A DNA stretch of 64,000 nt from Flagellimonas hymeniacidonis (lineage in GTDB: Bacteria > Bacteroidota > Bacteroidia > Flavobacteriales > Flavobacteriaceae): assembly GCF_008040165.1 (NCBI RefSeq), contig NZ_VRUR01000002.1:310001-374000 (forward strand), read 5' to 3'. Under the pieces are notes generated by a model. The model was not told where the DNA came from, did no database searches, and saw only the letters and a list, made by a program, of their open reading frames with translations. Below are positions 1 to 9,457 of this stretch, in pieces (the first letter of the stretch is position 1; each line of letters begins with the position of its first letter). Both the position numbers and the translations under genes were made by a program.

Positions 1-531
1 GGTCAACGGAGCGTTTTTGTGAAAGGCGAGGCTTATTTTGATGTTGCCCCGGATGCATCCAGGCCTTTTATTGTTCGCACCGATTTGACCGAAGTGAAAG
101 TCTTGGGTACGCGTTTTAATGTTTCCGCTTACGAGGAAGATGACTTTATTGACGTTGCGCTAGTAGAAGGGGCTGTGAACCTGAGACCTTTGAGTGGTGC
201 AAAAAAAAATACATTAACACCAATGAATCCAGGTCAATTAGCTCGATTTGGGAAATTAACGGGCGAAATCAGCTTGGTTGATGTTAATACAAATTTATAT
301 ACGATGTGGATGCAGAATAGGTTGGTTTTTAGAAACCAAACATTTGACGATATCCTGAGAAAACTAGAGCGGCACTACAATGTCGATTTTGAAAATCATA
401 ATGAAAAGTTGGGTCGGGAAGAGTTCAATGCAACTTTCTACAGGGTAGGTGTTGACAGTGTACTGAATTACTTCAACAAGGCCCATGAAATCGATTTTAA
501 GATTATGAACAACAAGGTCATCATTGATTGA
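1..531 (+). CDS. FecR-family anti-sigma factor, C-terminal part (cut by window edge)
   Basis: The frame is open from base 1, and the first visible codons (GQRSVFVKGEAYFDV) are the conserved core of the FecR periplasmic domain. The true start is therefore upstream of the window, and the GTG at 19 is internal. The last ~75 residues (from MWMQNRLVFRNQ) match the DUF4974 domain that ends Bacteroidetes FecR proteins. In this family a membrane-spanning anti-sigma factor senses a loaded TonB receptor and releases an ECF sigma factor. The susC gene 188 bp downstream is the expected partner, and the sigma gene would be expected upstream, outside the window. Family assignment is firm; the signal is unknown. 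Confidence 0.9.
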   Translation, partial: GQRSVFVKGEAYFDVAPDASRPFIVRTDLTEVKVLGTRFNVSAYEEDDFIDVALVEGAVNLRPLSGAKKNTLTPMNPGQLARFGKLTGEISLVDVNTNLYTMWMQNRLVFRNQTFDDILRKLERHYNVDFENHNEKLGREEFNATFYRVGVDSVLNYFNKAHEIDFKIMNNKVIID

Positions 532-644
532 TGTCAACCATGTTTAGAGGTTTATGGGTTATTCAATATCCAGCAGAATAAAAATATAGTATTAATCAAA
601 AAGGAAGAGATATGAACTTGTAAGGAGCTGTATGCCACAAAAAA

Positions 645-674
645 AGTCGGAGGATACGTCACTATTCTCCGACT
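645..674 (+). promoter_or_regulatory. Stem-loop in the susC leader
   Basis: AGTCGGAG (645-652) is perfectly complementary to CTCCGACT (667-674), with a 14-nt loop. No T-tract follows, so it is not an obvious terminator. It lies 45 nt before the susC ATG, in the 188-bp fecR-susC gap. It may stabilise the message or be a regulator site; its function is inferred only. Confidence 0.4.
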
Positions 675-719
675 GGGCCAAATGACTATTTAACTAATCA
701 CTTAGAAACACTTAAAAAT

Positions 720-3700
720 ATGAAAAAACCGATTAAACGCATATTTTCCAATGCGTTAAAACTGACTTATTATCAAAAGATGCGCCTAACACTAATGCTC
801 TTTCCCTTTATTCTATCTGCAATGCAGGCCGGCATTGTCAGTCCTACAAGTGAGAAGGTGACCGTAGTGGTTGAAAATATGAGCGTAAATGAAATTCTAA
901 ACGACATTGAGTCCAATAGCTATTTTAACTTCATATACAAGAAGAAAGATATAGACTTGGAGCGAAAGGTCACCCTTCAATTGGAGGAGGAGGAAATACA
1001 GACGGTATTGAACACACTATTTATGGGAACCGGGGTCGAATATCTTGTGGAGGGCTTTCAAGTCATTTTGAGAAAAGGTAAGGACAGCAGACCCTCTGGA
1101 TCATTACAAACCGTGATTTCCGGTAAAATCGTGGATGGTGATGGGTTGCCGATATCGGGTGCCAATGTGCTGGTGAAAGGTATCGCCAGGGGCGTGCTTT
1201 CGGATTTTGACGGCAATTTCAGTATAACCGCGAGCGTAGGGGATGTCCTGGTCTTTTCCCATATCGGGTTCGTCACACAGGAGATAAGGGTCGATAACGA
1301 CGCACAGATCATTGATATGGTGATGGACACGGATGTCCAGAATCTGAATGAGGTTTTCGTGACGGCGTACACGGGTTATCAGACCGTCACAAGGGAGAGG
1401 GCAACAGGTGCTTTCAATGTCATCAACAAGGGCATCGTCAAGAACACGGTGACCCAGAGTATCGGTAGTATACTTCAGGGCATTGCCCCTGGCATTCAGA
1501 TTTTTGAGGATGCAGATGGGAATATAAACCCCGAGGATATTGCCATCAGGGGGGTAGGCACGATCAATTCTTCAAGGCAACCCCTGATTGTTTTGGACGG
1601 TTTTCCGATAGAAGGTGGGTTTGATTTCATCAACCCCAACGATGTCGAAAGCATCACCATCTTGAAGGATGCGGCAGCAGCTTCAATTTGGGGGGCTAGG
1701 GCCGGCAACGGGGTGATAGTGATCACCACAAAATCAAAAAATTTCGAACCGGGCTTCGATATAGACTTCAGTACGTTCGTAAAGTTCAGGGGAAGGGTAG
1801 ACCTTCCTTATAACTTGGCCAGACCCAGCGCAGCTGCAGAGGTTGAATGGGAAAGAAGATTAGCCGAGATAGGCGGTCAAAGATATCGATTCCCTAGCTT
1901 AGATAATATTAGCCCCAGTTCAGCCACAGTCAGCACAACTGCGGCGATTCAAGCATTTGCTTTAGAAGAGGTAAATCCTCAGGCAGGTTCCGCACTTCTT
2001 CAAGAATTTAGCAACAATAATTTTTACGAAGACCTGAATCGATATATGCTGACAAATCCAATCAACAGGCAATATAACCTATCCATCAACAGCAGGAGTG
2101 AAAAGAGTGCCACAAAATTTTCATTGCTTTATGACAATAATATCGGGGCCTTTATAGGGGCTGAAAACAATAAGCTGTTACTCAACCTCTCACAACAGTA
2201 TAAGATCAGCGAATGGATGGATTTTGATATTACGGGCGTATATTCAAGGGATATTGAAAAATCAAGGAATGTTGACTTAAATATATTGAACAGTTTGAGC
2301 ACTTATGAGAAGTTGCTTAACGAAGACGGCTCATACGCCCCGGTTGTGTATACACTCGGAATTTCTCCAAGTTTACCCATATTCGTTGGACAATTTGGGA
2401 CTTTACCTGGGTTAGATACTGGGTTTTGGGATTTTTTCATCGACAATGTTTCAGGTATTCCTGTTAGTGACCTGAACTATAATCCCTTAAGGGAAGCCAG
2501 AAATACGGAAAGGGAAACAATTAGAAACTTGTTCAGGGTAAATGGTGCGCTTAACATCAAACTTGCGCAGGGCATAAATTTTAAACCCAGCTTCCAATAC
2601 GAAAATCTTAATATATACAATTCTTCCTTTTATGGTGAAGAAAGTATAACAAATCGTGCTTCTCTGGTAAACGCCATAGATTTGAACAGTTTTGACCCTG
2701 TGAACTTAACTGTGGGTCCAAGCAATCTGCCTCAAGGCGATATTTTAGAACAAGGATGGACTAGGGCTCAAACATTGACTTTTCGAGGTATTATGGACTT
2801 AAACCGCACATTTTGGAAGAAACACAGATTGAGTGCCTTGTTAGGGGCCGAATATATTACATCTCCTACCGAAGGATTCAATGATGTGGTGTATGGCTAT
2901 AACGCTGAGACCGCGACATCTATAGACCCAAACACTTTGGCGAGAGGGAGTTGGACCAATTTTTTGACTCCTGCGGATACCCGTCCGATAATAAAATCTG
3001 GTAATAGGTTTGCTTCGACCGATTCTAGGACTGCTTCTTTATTTGGTAATATGTCCTATACCTATGACGACAAGTATATTCTCTCTGGAAGTGTCAGAAG
3101 AGATGGAGCCAATGTTATTGTCGAAGACAATAGAAAACGATATGACCCAATGTGGTCCATAGGGGCAAAATGGAACATTGGTCAGGAATCTTTTATGAAA
3201 AAGGTGGATTGGGTAAACCAACTTGATTTAAGGCTTACTAATGGGGAAAGTGGCAATATCGTTAACGAAGCTGCTACAAGAGCGGTACTTGTAACTTTTG
3301 GGTTCACCAACCCTTTTGGAGATCAGCAATTTTTTGTTCAAGACTTCGGGAACCCCGATTTAAGATGGGAAAGAGTGAACACCTTAAACGCAGGGGTTGA
3401 CTTCTCAATATTAGGAAATAAAATATATGGATCTGTTGATTATTATGATAAAAGAAGTTACGATTTGATTGCTCAAGTTTCTACTTCCGAAACCTTAGGT
3501 CGTTCATTCGCAGTTTTCAATGTAGGTGAAATGGAAAACAAGGGTTTTGAGATAGAGCTAAATGCTTTGATAAATTTTGGAAAGGATTTTAGTTGGTTGA
3601 CCAATGCGGCCTTTTCTTATAATGATAGCGAGGTTACAAGCTTGTTTCTTGATTTTATTGCACCCGATGATATAACTAGATTTCCATACGTGGAAGGGAA

Positions 3701-4376
3701 TCCATTTCAACCCATATATGTATACGAATATGCCGGTGTGGCCGATAACCCTTTTGATCCGGAGCTACCACCTGTCGGTGTTATTCAGGGACAGGATGGG
3801 GAGCAGTACTTTATGAACCAGTTTATTCAGAATGGAGCTGATGGAAGGGATGTTCTAAAGTATGCGGGAACTCGGGTTGCACCTACGGTAATTGGTTGGA
3901 ATAATAATTTTTATTACAAGGGCTTTTTACTTAGAACAAGGTTGACCGGAAAGTTTGGGCACAAATTTGTTCGACCAACTTTTGAAACCTCTTTCTTAAA
4001 TGCGAGTCAAAAATATAAGACCCATGAAGATTTGGAATTGGTCCTGTCTGGAAGACACGAAGAAGCTGGTCTCCCGCCGCTTGTATCAGAGGGTGCTGAT
4101 TCCAGTTATGGGCGTTATTCTAGATATTTACCTTTTTTAGATACTTTGGTTGAAGACGCTGGTCATATTAGATTTAGGGAGATTTACTTAGCGTATGACT
4201 TTCCACAGACGACATTGTCAAAACTTGGGATTTCAAATCTCCGATTTTTTGCCCAGGCCGAAAACCTAGGGAACATCTGGACAGCGAACAGTAGGGGACT
4301 CGATCCAGAATATCTTCCACAGCAAACCAGAAGGATTGAGAAAGCTATTTCTCTTGGACTAAATGTTGGTTTTTAA
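720..4376 (+). CDS. SusC/RagA-family TonB-dependent outer-membrane receptor with STN domain
   Basis: This 1,218-residue protein has a signal-like segment (about 20-40), then an STN (secretin/TonB N-terminal) domain (about 45-120) as found in FecA-type signalling receptors. A carboxypeptidase-regulatory-like beta-sandwich (about 132-210, SGKIVDGDGLPISGANVLVKG) follows, then the TonB plug (GVGTINSSRQPLIVLDGFPIEGG, ILKDAAAASIWGARAGNGVI) and a large beta-barrel ending in LGLNVGF. Ligands bound with the SusD lid are imported across the outer membrane using TonB energy. The STN domain plus the adjacent FecR implies cell-surface signalling control. The usual neighbours (SusD, then TlpA-like lipoproteins) are present. 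The substrate cannot be read from the sequence; nothing suggests a polysaccharide. Confidence 0.95.
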   Translation: MKKPIKRIFSNALKLTYYQKMRLTLMLFPFILSAMQAGIVSPTSEKVTVVVENMSVNEILNDIESNSYFNFIYKKKDIDLERKVTLQLEEEEIQTVLNTLFMGTGVEYLVEGFQVILRKGKDSRPSGSLQTVISGKIVDGDGLPISGANVLVKGIARGVLSDFDGNFSITASVGDVLVFSHIGFVTQEIRVDNDAQIIDMVMDTDVQNLNEVFVTAYTGYQTVTRERATGAFNVINKGIVKNTVTQSIGSILQGIAPGIQIFEDADGNINPEDIAIRGVGTINSSRQPLIVLDGFPIEGGFDFINPNDVESITILKDAAAASIWGARAGNGVIVITTKSKNFEPGFDIDFSTFVKFRGRVDLPYNLARPSAAAEVEWERRLAEIGGQRYRFPSLDNISPSSATVSTTAAIQAFALEEVNPQAGSALLQEFSNNNFYEDLNRYMLTNPINRQYNLSINSRSEKSATKFSLLYDNNIGAFIGAENNKLLLNLSQQYKISEWMDFDITGVYSRDIEKSRNVDLNILNSLSTYEKLLNEDGSYAPVVYTLGISPSLPIFVGQFGTLPGLDTGFWDFFIDNVSGIPVSDLNYNPLREARNTERETIRNLFRVNGALNIKLAQGINFKPSFQYENLNIYNSSFYGEESITNRASLVNAIDLNSFDPVNLTVGPSNLPQGDILEQGWTRAQTLTFRGIMDLNRTFWKKHRLSALLGAEYITSPTEGFNDVVYGYNAETATSIDPNTLARGSWTNFLTPADTRPIIKSGNRFASTDSRTASLFGNMSYTYDDKYILSGSVRRDGANVIVEDNRKRYDPMWSIGAKWNIGQESFMKKVDWVNQLDLRLTNGESGNIVNEAATRAVLVTFGFTNPFGDQQFFVQDFGNPDLRWERVNTLNAGVDFSILGNKIYGSVDYYDKRSYDLIAQVSTSETLGRSFAVFNVGEMENKGFEIELNALINFGKDFSWLTNAAFSYNDSEVTSLFLDFIAPDDITRFPYVEGNPFQPIYVYEYAGVADNPFDPELPPVGVIQGQDGEQYFMNQFIQNGADGRDVLKYAGTRVAPTVIGWNNNFYYKGFLLRTRLTGKFGHKFVRPTFETSFLNASQKYKTHEDLELVLSGRHEEAGLPPLVSEGADSSYGRYSRYLPFLDTLVEDAGHIRFREIYLAYDFPQTTLSKLGISNLRFFAQAENLGNIWTANSRGLDPEYLPQQTRRIEKAISLGLNVGF

Positions 4377-4430
4377 AAGATTGATTAAGAATCGAAAAAA
4401 TAGAATACTATGTTTTCAAATATAAAAGAA

Positions 4431-5915
4431 ATGAAAAAATTATTGATTTTAATGGGATTTTTATTCATGTTGATATCCTGTTCAGAGGACTTCCTGGAGG
4501 AGCCGCCCTCAAAGAATAATTCGCTGCAAATCAAATCAGTAGAACAGTTAGCGGGAATTTTGAACAATAATGTTTTTACAGAAAATATTTTTGCAGATGC
4601 AATCAACGTCTATTGTACAGATAACACTGAAATTCCTACCCAATTGTTCGATGCAGCTCAGGGAGAAGGATTTAGTCCTGAAGATTTTGATCAATATACT
4701 TGGCAGACAACTATAGAGAATGTGTCAGAGGCCGTTTACCTCCACCATTATTTTATTATAGCGCAAATGAACGTTATTCTTGAAAATATTGATAGGTCTG
4801 ACGTGGAAGGTGATGACATGGAGCGAAGAGAGGTTAGAGCAGAAGCGTATTTGAGAAGAGCTTGGAGTTATCTTCAACTAGCATCGGTATATACGCTGCC
4901 CTATTCAGAGGCCAATTTAGAAGAAATGGGACTAGTTTTGAGGCAGACCACTTCCCCTACTGAAAGTCAGATAAGATCAAATTTAAAAGATACCTATGAC
5001 TTCATAGAAGCTGATATTCTTGAAGCCTTAAAACACCCAGTATTGGAACATAGGGAAGGTGGCAGATGGCGATATACCAAACCGGCTGCTGATGCCCTTG
5101 CGAGTCGATTTTACCTAATTACTGGGGATTATGAAAAGGCCGAAGAGCACGCTTCAGCTGCACTATCTGCTCATTCGACTATGTTGGACTATCAAAATGA
5201 AATTTTTGAACTGGGCGCCTTTAATTTCGGTGATGGATTTGATGTGGTCTATCCAAGTAGTTTCTTTCATTTCAATTCAACAGATTACAACTCGTTCCAT
5301 CGGGATTACTTTTTTAGTCAGGCGAATACCAATTTTAGGATTAACACCCCACCAAGTCAAGAGTTGATTAGCCTGATTCAACCCGGGGATATCCGATCGT
5401 TTTTCTTTGTAGAGAATGGTCATATGTGGGTTTCCAATCGATATGCTGATTTCCCCTACTTTACATACGTTAGACAACCGTTTGTCAGAATGCAAGGGCT
5501 GTCGGTTCCAGAATGTTATTTGACCAGGGCTGAATGTAGGGCACGTCTTGGTGATATCGGTGGTGCTATGGAAGATTTAGAGGTGGTTCGAATCAATAGG
5601 TTTCGGTCAGACATGTACAACCCATTGCCAATACCTGCCACTCCAAAAATTGCAGTAGAGGAGATTATTGATGAGAGAAGGCGTGAATTTCCCTATAGTT
5701 TGAGATGGATAGATATAAGGAGATTGAATACGGATCCTTTGACGGACCCTATAACCATAACCCGTGAGTTTTATGAGGTAAGCAATGGATCTGTTAGTAG
5801 CAATAGTGCCCCAAGGACATACACTTTAGAGCCCAATGACAGAAGATATGCACGTCCATTGGCACCAAATACAATATTTAAAAGTCAGGGTCAGACAGAG
5901 CAGAATACATATTAA
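4431..5915 (+). CDS. SusD/RagB-family substrate-binding lipoprotein
   Basis: This is a surface lipoprotein that caps the SusC barrel. I chose the ATG at 4431 because it begins MKKLLILMGFLFMLISC, a clean lipoprotein signal peptide; an in-frame ATG at 4410 would add seven residues before it. The SusD fold is visible as TPR-like helices (AEAYLRRAWSYLQLASVYTLP; ADALASRFYLITGDYEKAEEHA). The typical C-terminal signature EEIIDERRREFPYSLRWIDIRRLN is also present, where most SusD proteins have the same R-R-x-E-(F/L) and D-(L/I)-R-R elements. It is transcribed 54 bp after susC, so the two are surely one operon. Confidence 0.95.
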   Translation: MKKLLILMGFLFMLISCSEDFLEEPPSKNNSLQIKSVEQLAGILNNNVFTENIFADAINVYCTDNTEIPTQLFDAAQGEGFSPEDFDQYTWQTTIENVSEAVYLHHYFIIAQMNVILENIDRSDVEGDDMERREVRAEAYLRRAWSYLQLASVYTLPYSEANLEEMGLVLRQTTSPTESQIRSNLKDTYDFIEADILEALKHPVLEHREGGRWRYTKPAADALASRFYLITGDYEKAEEHASAALSAHSTMLDYQNEIFELGAFNFGDGFDVVYPSSFFHFNSTDYNSFHRDYFFSQANTNFRINTPPSQELISLIQPGDIRSFFFVENGHMWVSNRYADFPYFTYVRQPFVRMQGLSVPECYLTRAECRARLGDIGGAMEDLEVVRINRFRSDMYNPLPIPATPKIAVEEIIDERRREFPYSLRWIDIRRLNTDPLTDPITITREFYEVSNGSVSSNSAPRTYTLEPNDRRYARPLAPNTIFKSQGQTEQNTY

Positions 5916-5950
5916 ACCTTTAAAAAATAAGCAAACGATTTGGTAAGGTT

Positions 5951-5991
5951 GGGCTCGAGAGAATTTTCGCCGTAATTAGGCATCTCGGCCC
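5951..5991 (+). other. Inter-cistronic stem-loop after susD
   Basis: GGGCTCGAGA (5951-5960) pairs with TCTCGGCCC (5983-5991), leaving one bulged T. It sits in the 103-bp gap between susD and the first tlpA-like gene and no T-tract follows. It may be an RNA stability or processing element that lets susCD transcript exceed the downstream genes; this is inference. Confidence 0.4.
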
Positions 5992-6018
5992 ATTCTCCTT
6001 AAATAGTAAATCTTTAGT

Positions 6019-7470
6019 ATGATAAATAGAAATTGTACGGCCATAAAGGCATCTTGGCTCAGAGTGGTGATTATGCTGATTACAATTGTTCCCTTTTTAG
6101 GATGTAAGAACACTGATGATGGGAATGAATACTTCGTTTTTAGCGGACAGATTTCAGGATTTGACAAGGGCGAAATAAAAATAATGACACCGGATGGAAT
6201 TTCGAAACAGATAAAACTGGAAAAAAATGGAAGCTTTAGGGATACTCTTGAACGAAAGAATTCTGTCTATTTTGTCCACGCGCCAATGTTTAAGGAGATA
6301 TATAGTGGCAGCAACGGAGGAGAGTTGAGATTTCAAGGAACTTTTGGAGATGGTGAATTGAAAAATTATAGTTTTTCAGGTGATAACGCATCCGAAACGC
6401 GTTTTTTGAATAAATGGTGGTCCTCTCAAAAACTCAATAGTATTTTGAATTATCATAATCAAGATGAAATACTCAAAGGCGAAAAGCGTTTTTTTGAAGA
6501 GGTCGACAAGGCCCACGCTTCCTTGATTGATTACATTGACGATAGTTCAGACTCATTGCCCACCATACTTGTGGAGACCAAAAAAGCGGAAGTGAACTAT
6601 GCGCGCCTTGTTGCTTTAAAAATGTTTCGCGATTCTTACGGCAGTCTAACAAACAATAAGGATTTTCAGGTTTCTCAAAAGCTGTCAAGTGAGCTAACAA
6701 ACTTAGACAAGGTAGATGAAAATGGGTATTTCAATAGCCGGATTTACAACACTTGGATTACTAACTATTATTCAAATAGACCATACGAAAGAAACCTGCT
6801 TAAGGACAGTGCCACCAGTTTGTTAGCAGAGTACAACAAAAGTGTTCTCAACAATGTGTATAATGAAAGGGTGAGGGACAGAATGCTTTACAATGGTGTC
6901 AAGGATTTGCTAACTTGGAATGAGAACACCGAAGAGAATATTGAAGAGGCACGTAAACTTTTTCTTAAGAGCGTCACCAATGAAGAAATGGTTGCTGAAA
7001 TTGAAGAAAGGTTTGAGAATGCCTTAAGGATTGTACCTGGTAGACCGTCTCCTAAATTTTATTCCTATGACAATCATGCCGGTGGGAAATCATCTCTTGA
7101 CGACTTTAACGGTAAATTGGTCTATATAGATTTTTGGGCTACTTGGTGTGGGCCCTGTAAGCAACAATTTCCCTATCTAAAGGAAATTGAAGAAGAGTAC
7201 CATGACAGAAATATCGAGTTTGTGAGCATTTCTCTGGACAAAGAGGAAGACCGGGAATTATGGATGAAAATGGTTAATGAGCTTGAACTAGGAGGAGTGC
7301 AATTATTGGCGAACAAAAACTTTGAGGGAGAATTTGAAAAAGCCTATCTGATAAAAGCCATACCAAGATTTGTCCTTTTGGACCGGCAAGGCTACATCAT
7401 TGACTCAAATGCACCTCGTCCTTCTGATTATGACGCGATAACTACGCTTTTCAAGGAGAACGGGGTTTAA
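6019..7470 (+). CDS. TlpA/ResA-like thioredoxin lipoprotein 1
   Basis: A signal peptide ends in the lipobox FLGC near residue 29, so the protein is lipid-anchored. An N-terminal beta domain like DUF4369 (SGQISGFDKGEIKI) is followed by a long alpha-helical middle. A C-terminal thioredoxin-like domain then has WATWCGPC with cysteines near 377 and 380, and a cis-Pro region (AIPRFVLLDRQGYI). Family members reduce disulfides outside the cytoplasm, usually with electrons from DsbD or CcdA. It lies in the susCD operon direction with a paralogue starting 87 bp downstream. The physiological partner is unknown. Confidence 0.88.
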   Translation: MINRNCTAIKASWLRVVIMLITIVPFLGCKNTDDGNEYFVFSGQISGFDKGEIKIMTPDGISKQIKLEKNGSFRDTLERKNSVYFVHAPMFKEIYSGSNGGELRFQGTFGDGELKNYSFSGDNASETRFLNKWWSSQKLNSILNYHNQDEILKGEKRFFEEVDKAHASLIDYIDDSSDSLPTILVETKKAEVNYARLVALKMFRDSYGSLTNNKDFQVSQKLSSELTNLDKVDENGYFNSRIYNTWITNYYSNRPYERNLLKDSATSLLAEYNKSVLNNVYNERVRDRMLYNGVKDLLTWNENTEENIEEARKLFLKSVTNEEMVAEIEERFENALRIVPGRPSPKFYSYDNHAGGKSSLDDFNGKLVYIDFWATWCGPCKQQFPYLKEIEEEYHDRNIEFVSISLDKEEDRELWMKMVNELELGGVQLLANKNFEGEFEKAYLIKAIPRFVLLDRQGYIIDSNAPRPSDYDAITTLFKENGV

Positions 7471-7557
7471 TAATTTCAAGAAATAAGAAATAAAACTTTT
7501 AAGCATATGGAACTTATAATATCTAAATTGAATATCTGTACTTTCTGCAAGTCTCTG

Positions 7558-9021
7558 ATGAAGCGGATCTTGCCTGAAACGATATGTTTTTTTCTTTTGA
7601 CGCTTTTTTTGTGCCTTGGAGGCTGTAAAGACCAAAAAGGGACAGAAGAAATTGAAGAAGCGGAAAAATACTTCGTAATTAGTGGATCTACCACAAATGC
7701 GGGAGAAGTAGGCGACCTGATTGTGGGTACTGGAGCAGACGGTACAGAAATCGCGATAGCTGTAGATGAAAATGGGTTTTTTAGAGACACCCTGAAAATT
7801 ACTAAGGGAATATACAATCTTCAACACCCTTTTTATAGGAGTTTCTATGCCCTCGACAGTGGGGAGCTTAAGATGGAAATTGGAGAGCATGGTATAGGCG
7901 ATGTGCCCTTTTCTGGAAATGGAGTTGAAGAAGCTCAGTTGATACAAGAATTCACTAATAAAAGATTGGACGTAGAATATCCAAAATTTAATTTATTGTG
8001 GAAAGGAGGTCTCTTAAAGGGCGAGTCCACCTACAAAGAAACCGCGAAGGAAGTCCATGAAGAATTGACCTCCTTTGTAGAAGATAAAAGAGACTCGATA
8101 GCCAACATTGGTTTCATTGAGATCTTGAAGAAAGATATCGATTATATGTATCTGTGGACCATAAAAGATTTTGAGAGAAGGTATAAAAGGGAATCTTCCG
8201 ATTCCACTTTTAGGGCTTCAAAAGGCTTTCTCTCTGATTTGGCAAGCCTGAATCTGGATGATGTTGACCCCACGTCCTATTTTACCAGCGAATACTATAG
8301 AAAATTGGTGGACAGCCATTGGTACGATAAGTCGATAAAGCGCATGGAGGCGACAAAAGGAGAGAGTTTAGGAAAGGTGTACAATGAGCTTGTCTCGCAG
8401 CACATAAAAAACGAGGAGGTAAAAAATGGCATGTTATTAAAGGCTAACCTTGAGTTCATTACTAGGGCAAACTCCAAAAACGACCTCCATTTCATTTATA
8501 ATTCTTTTGTTGAATGCTCTACCAATGAAGAACATATCGATAAGATAACCCCCATGTACCAGACTGCATTGAACATGGTAAAAGGCAGCCCTTCCCCAAA
8601 ATTCTACGACTACGAAGACTATAGTGGAGGTGTCGCTTCCCTTGATGACTTTAAGGGGAATTTAGTGTACATTGATATCTGGGCCACATGGTGTGGACCA
8701 TGCATACGTGAATTCCCCTATCTTAAGAAGTTAAAAGAGAAATATGACGATAAGGGTATCACGTTCATGGGCATTTCACGGGATGATGTGAGGTTTAGGG
8801 ACAAATGGAAGGAAATGATTAAAAAAGAGGGCCTTAAGGGCGTACAATTATTGGGTGGTAGCAAAGATGATGATTTCATAAAAAAGTACCAAATTCTTAC
8901 AATTCCAAGATTTATACTTTTGGACAGGGAGGGAAAGATTATTGATTCAAATGCCCCAAACCCATCGGATTGGAACAAAATCACCCAGCTTTTGGATCGG
9001 TACATCGTTAGTGGAGCTTAG
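7558..9021 (+). CDS. TlpA/ResA-like thioredoxin lipoprotein 2
   Basis: This paralogue of the preceding gene has the same domain order: lipobox (LCLGGC), DUF4369-like N-terminus (ISGSTTNAGEVGDLIVG), helical middle, and thioredoxin domain with WATWCGPC (cysteines about 379 and 382). I chose the ATG at 7558 because MKRILPETICFFLLTLFL forms a normal lipoprotein signal; an ATG at 7507 would add a 17-residue extension. The closing motif DREGKIIDSNAPNPSD is nearly the same as DRQGYIIDSNAPRPSD in lipoprotein 1, which indicates tandem duplication. It probably serves the same redox relay on a different partner. Confidence 0.88.
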   Translation: MKRILPETICFFLLTLFLCLGGCKDQKGTEEIEEAEKYFVISGSTTNAGEVGDLIVGTGADGTEIAIAVDENGFFRDTLKITKGIYNLQHPFYRSFYALDSGELKMEIGEHGIGDVPFSGNGVEEAQLIQEFTNKRLDVEYPKFNLLWKGGLLKGESTYKETAKEVHEELTSFVEDKRDSIANIGFIEILKKDIDYMYLWTIKDFERRYKRESSDSTFRASKGFLSDLASLNLDDVDPTSYFTSEYYRKLVDSHWYDKSIKRMEATKGESLGKVYNELVSQHIKNEEVKNGMLLKANLEFITRANSKNDLHFIYNSFVECSTNEEHIDKITPMYQTALNMVKGSPSPKFYDYEDYSGGVASLDDFKGNLVYIDIWATWCGPCIREFPYLKKLKEKYDDKGITFMGISRDDVRFRDKWKEMIKKEGLKGVQLLGGSKDDDFIKKYQILTIPRFILLDREGKIIDSNAPNPSDWNKITQLLDRYIVSGA

Positions 9022-9370
9022 ACTTTTTCGATGATATATATCATCGGTTCGTTGAAAGAATCGTGAAATTGTTTGATAAATCAGATGGTGTTCCCTTTTA
9101 CAGCGAAATGTCCATGATGAAATTTAACATGTTAATACTCTGAAAACAGGTCATCGTTAGCTACTATGGGATTATGATTTAGATTATATGCACATTACAC
9201 TTCTTCTCGGCCCATACCGCGATTTCAGTGATAGCTTCGGATAGGTATTAATTAATATCGTGTTAAAATAGTCGCAGTTTTAATGGTTTTTAACACAGCA
9301 AGTTCCACCTACCAAAGTCAATTTGCTATATCAATTAGAGGTTAATAACAAACAAAAACTTTGAAAATAC

Positions 9371-9436
9371 AACCATTGATTGAACGATGGTTGATTATGA
9401 TTGATGGGGATTGCCCCGGTTGGTTACCGGGGCAAT
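9371..9436 (+). promoter_or_regulatory. Two consecutive stem-loops directly upstream of the PLP-enzyme gene
   Basis: The first hairpin pairs AACCATTG (9371-9378) with CGATGGTT (9385-9392), with one G-T pair. The second is a perfect 10-bp stem, ATTGCCCCGG (9410-9419) with CCGGGGCAAT (9427-9436), and a 7-nt loop. It ends 21 nt before the ATG at 9458. The rest of the 436-bp gap (9022-9457) is AT-rich and shows no gene. With so little room after the hairpin, any promoter must lie upstream, so the stem would be in the mRNA leader. Attenuator function is inferred. Confidence 0.5.
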
Positions 9437-9457
9437 TAATGTTTAAAAACATAAAAA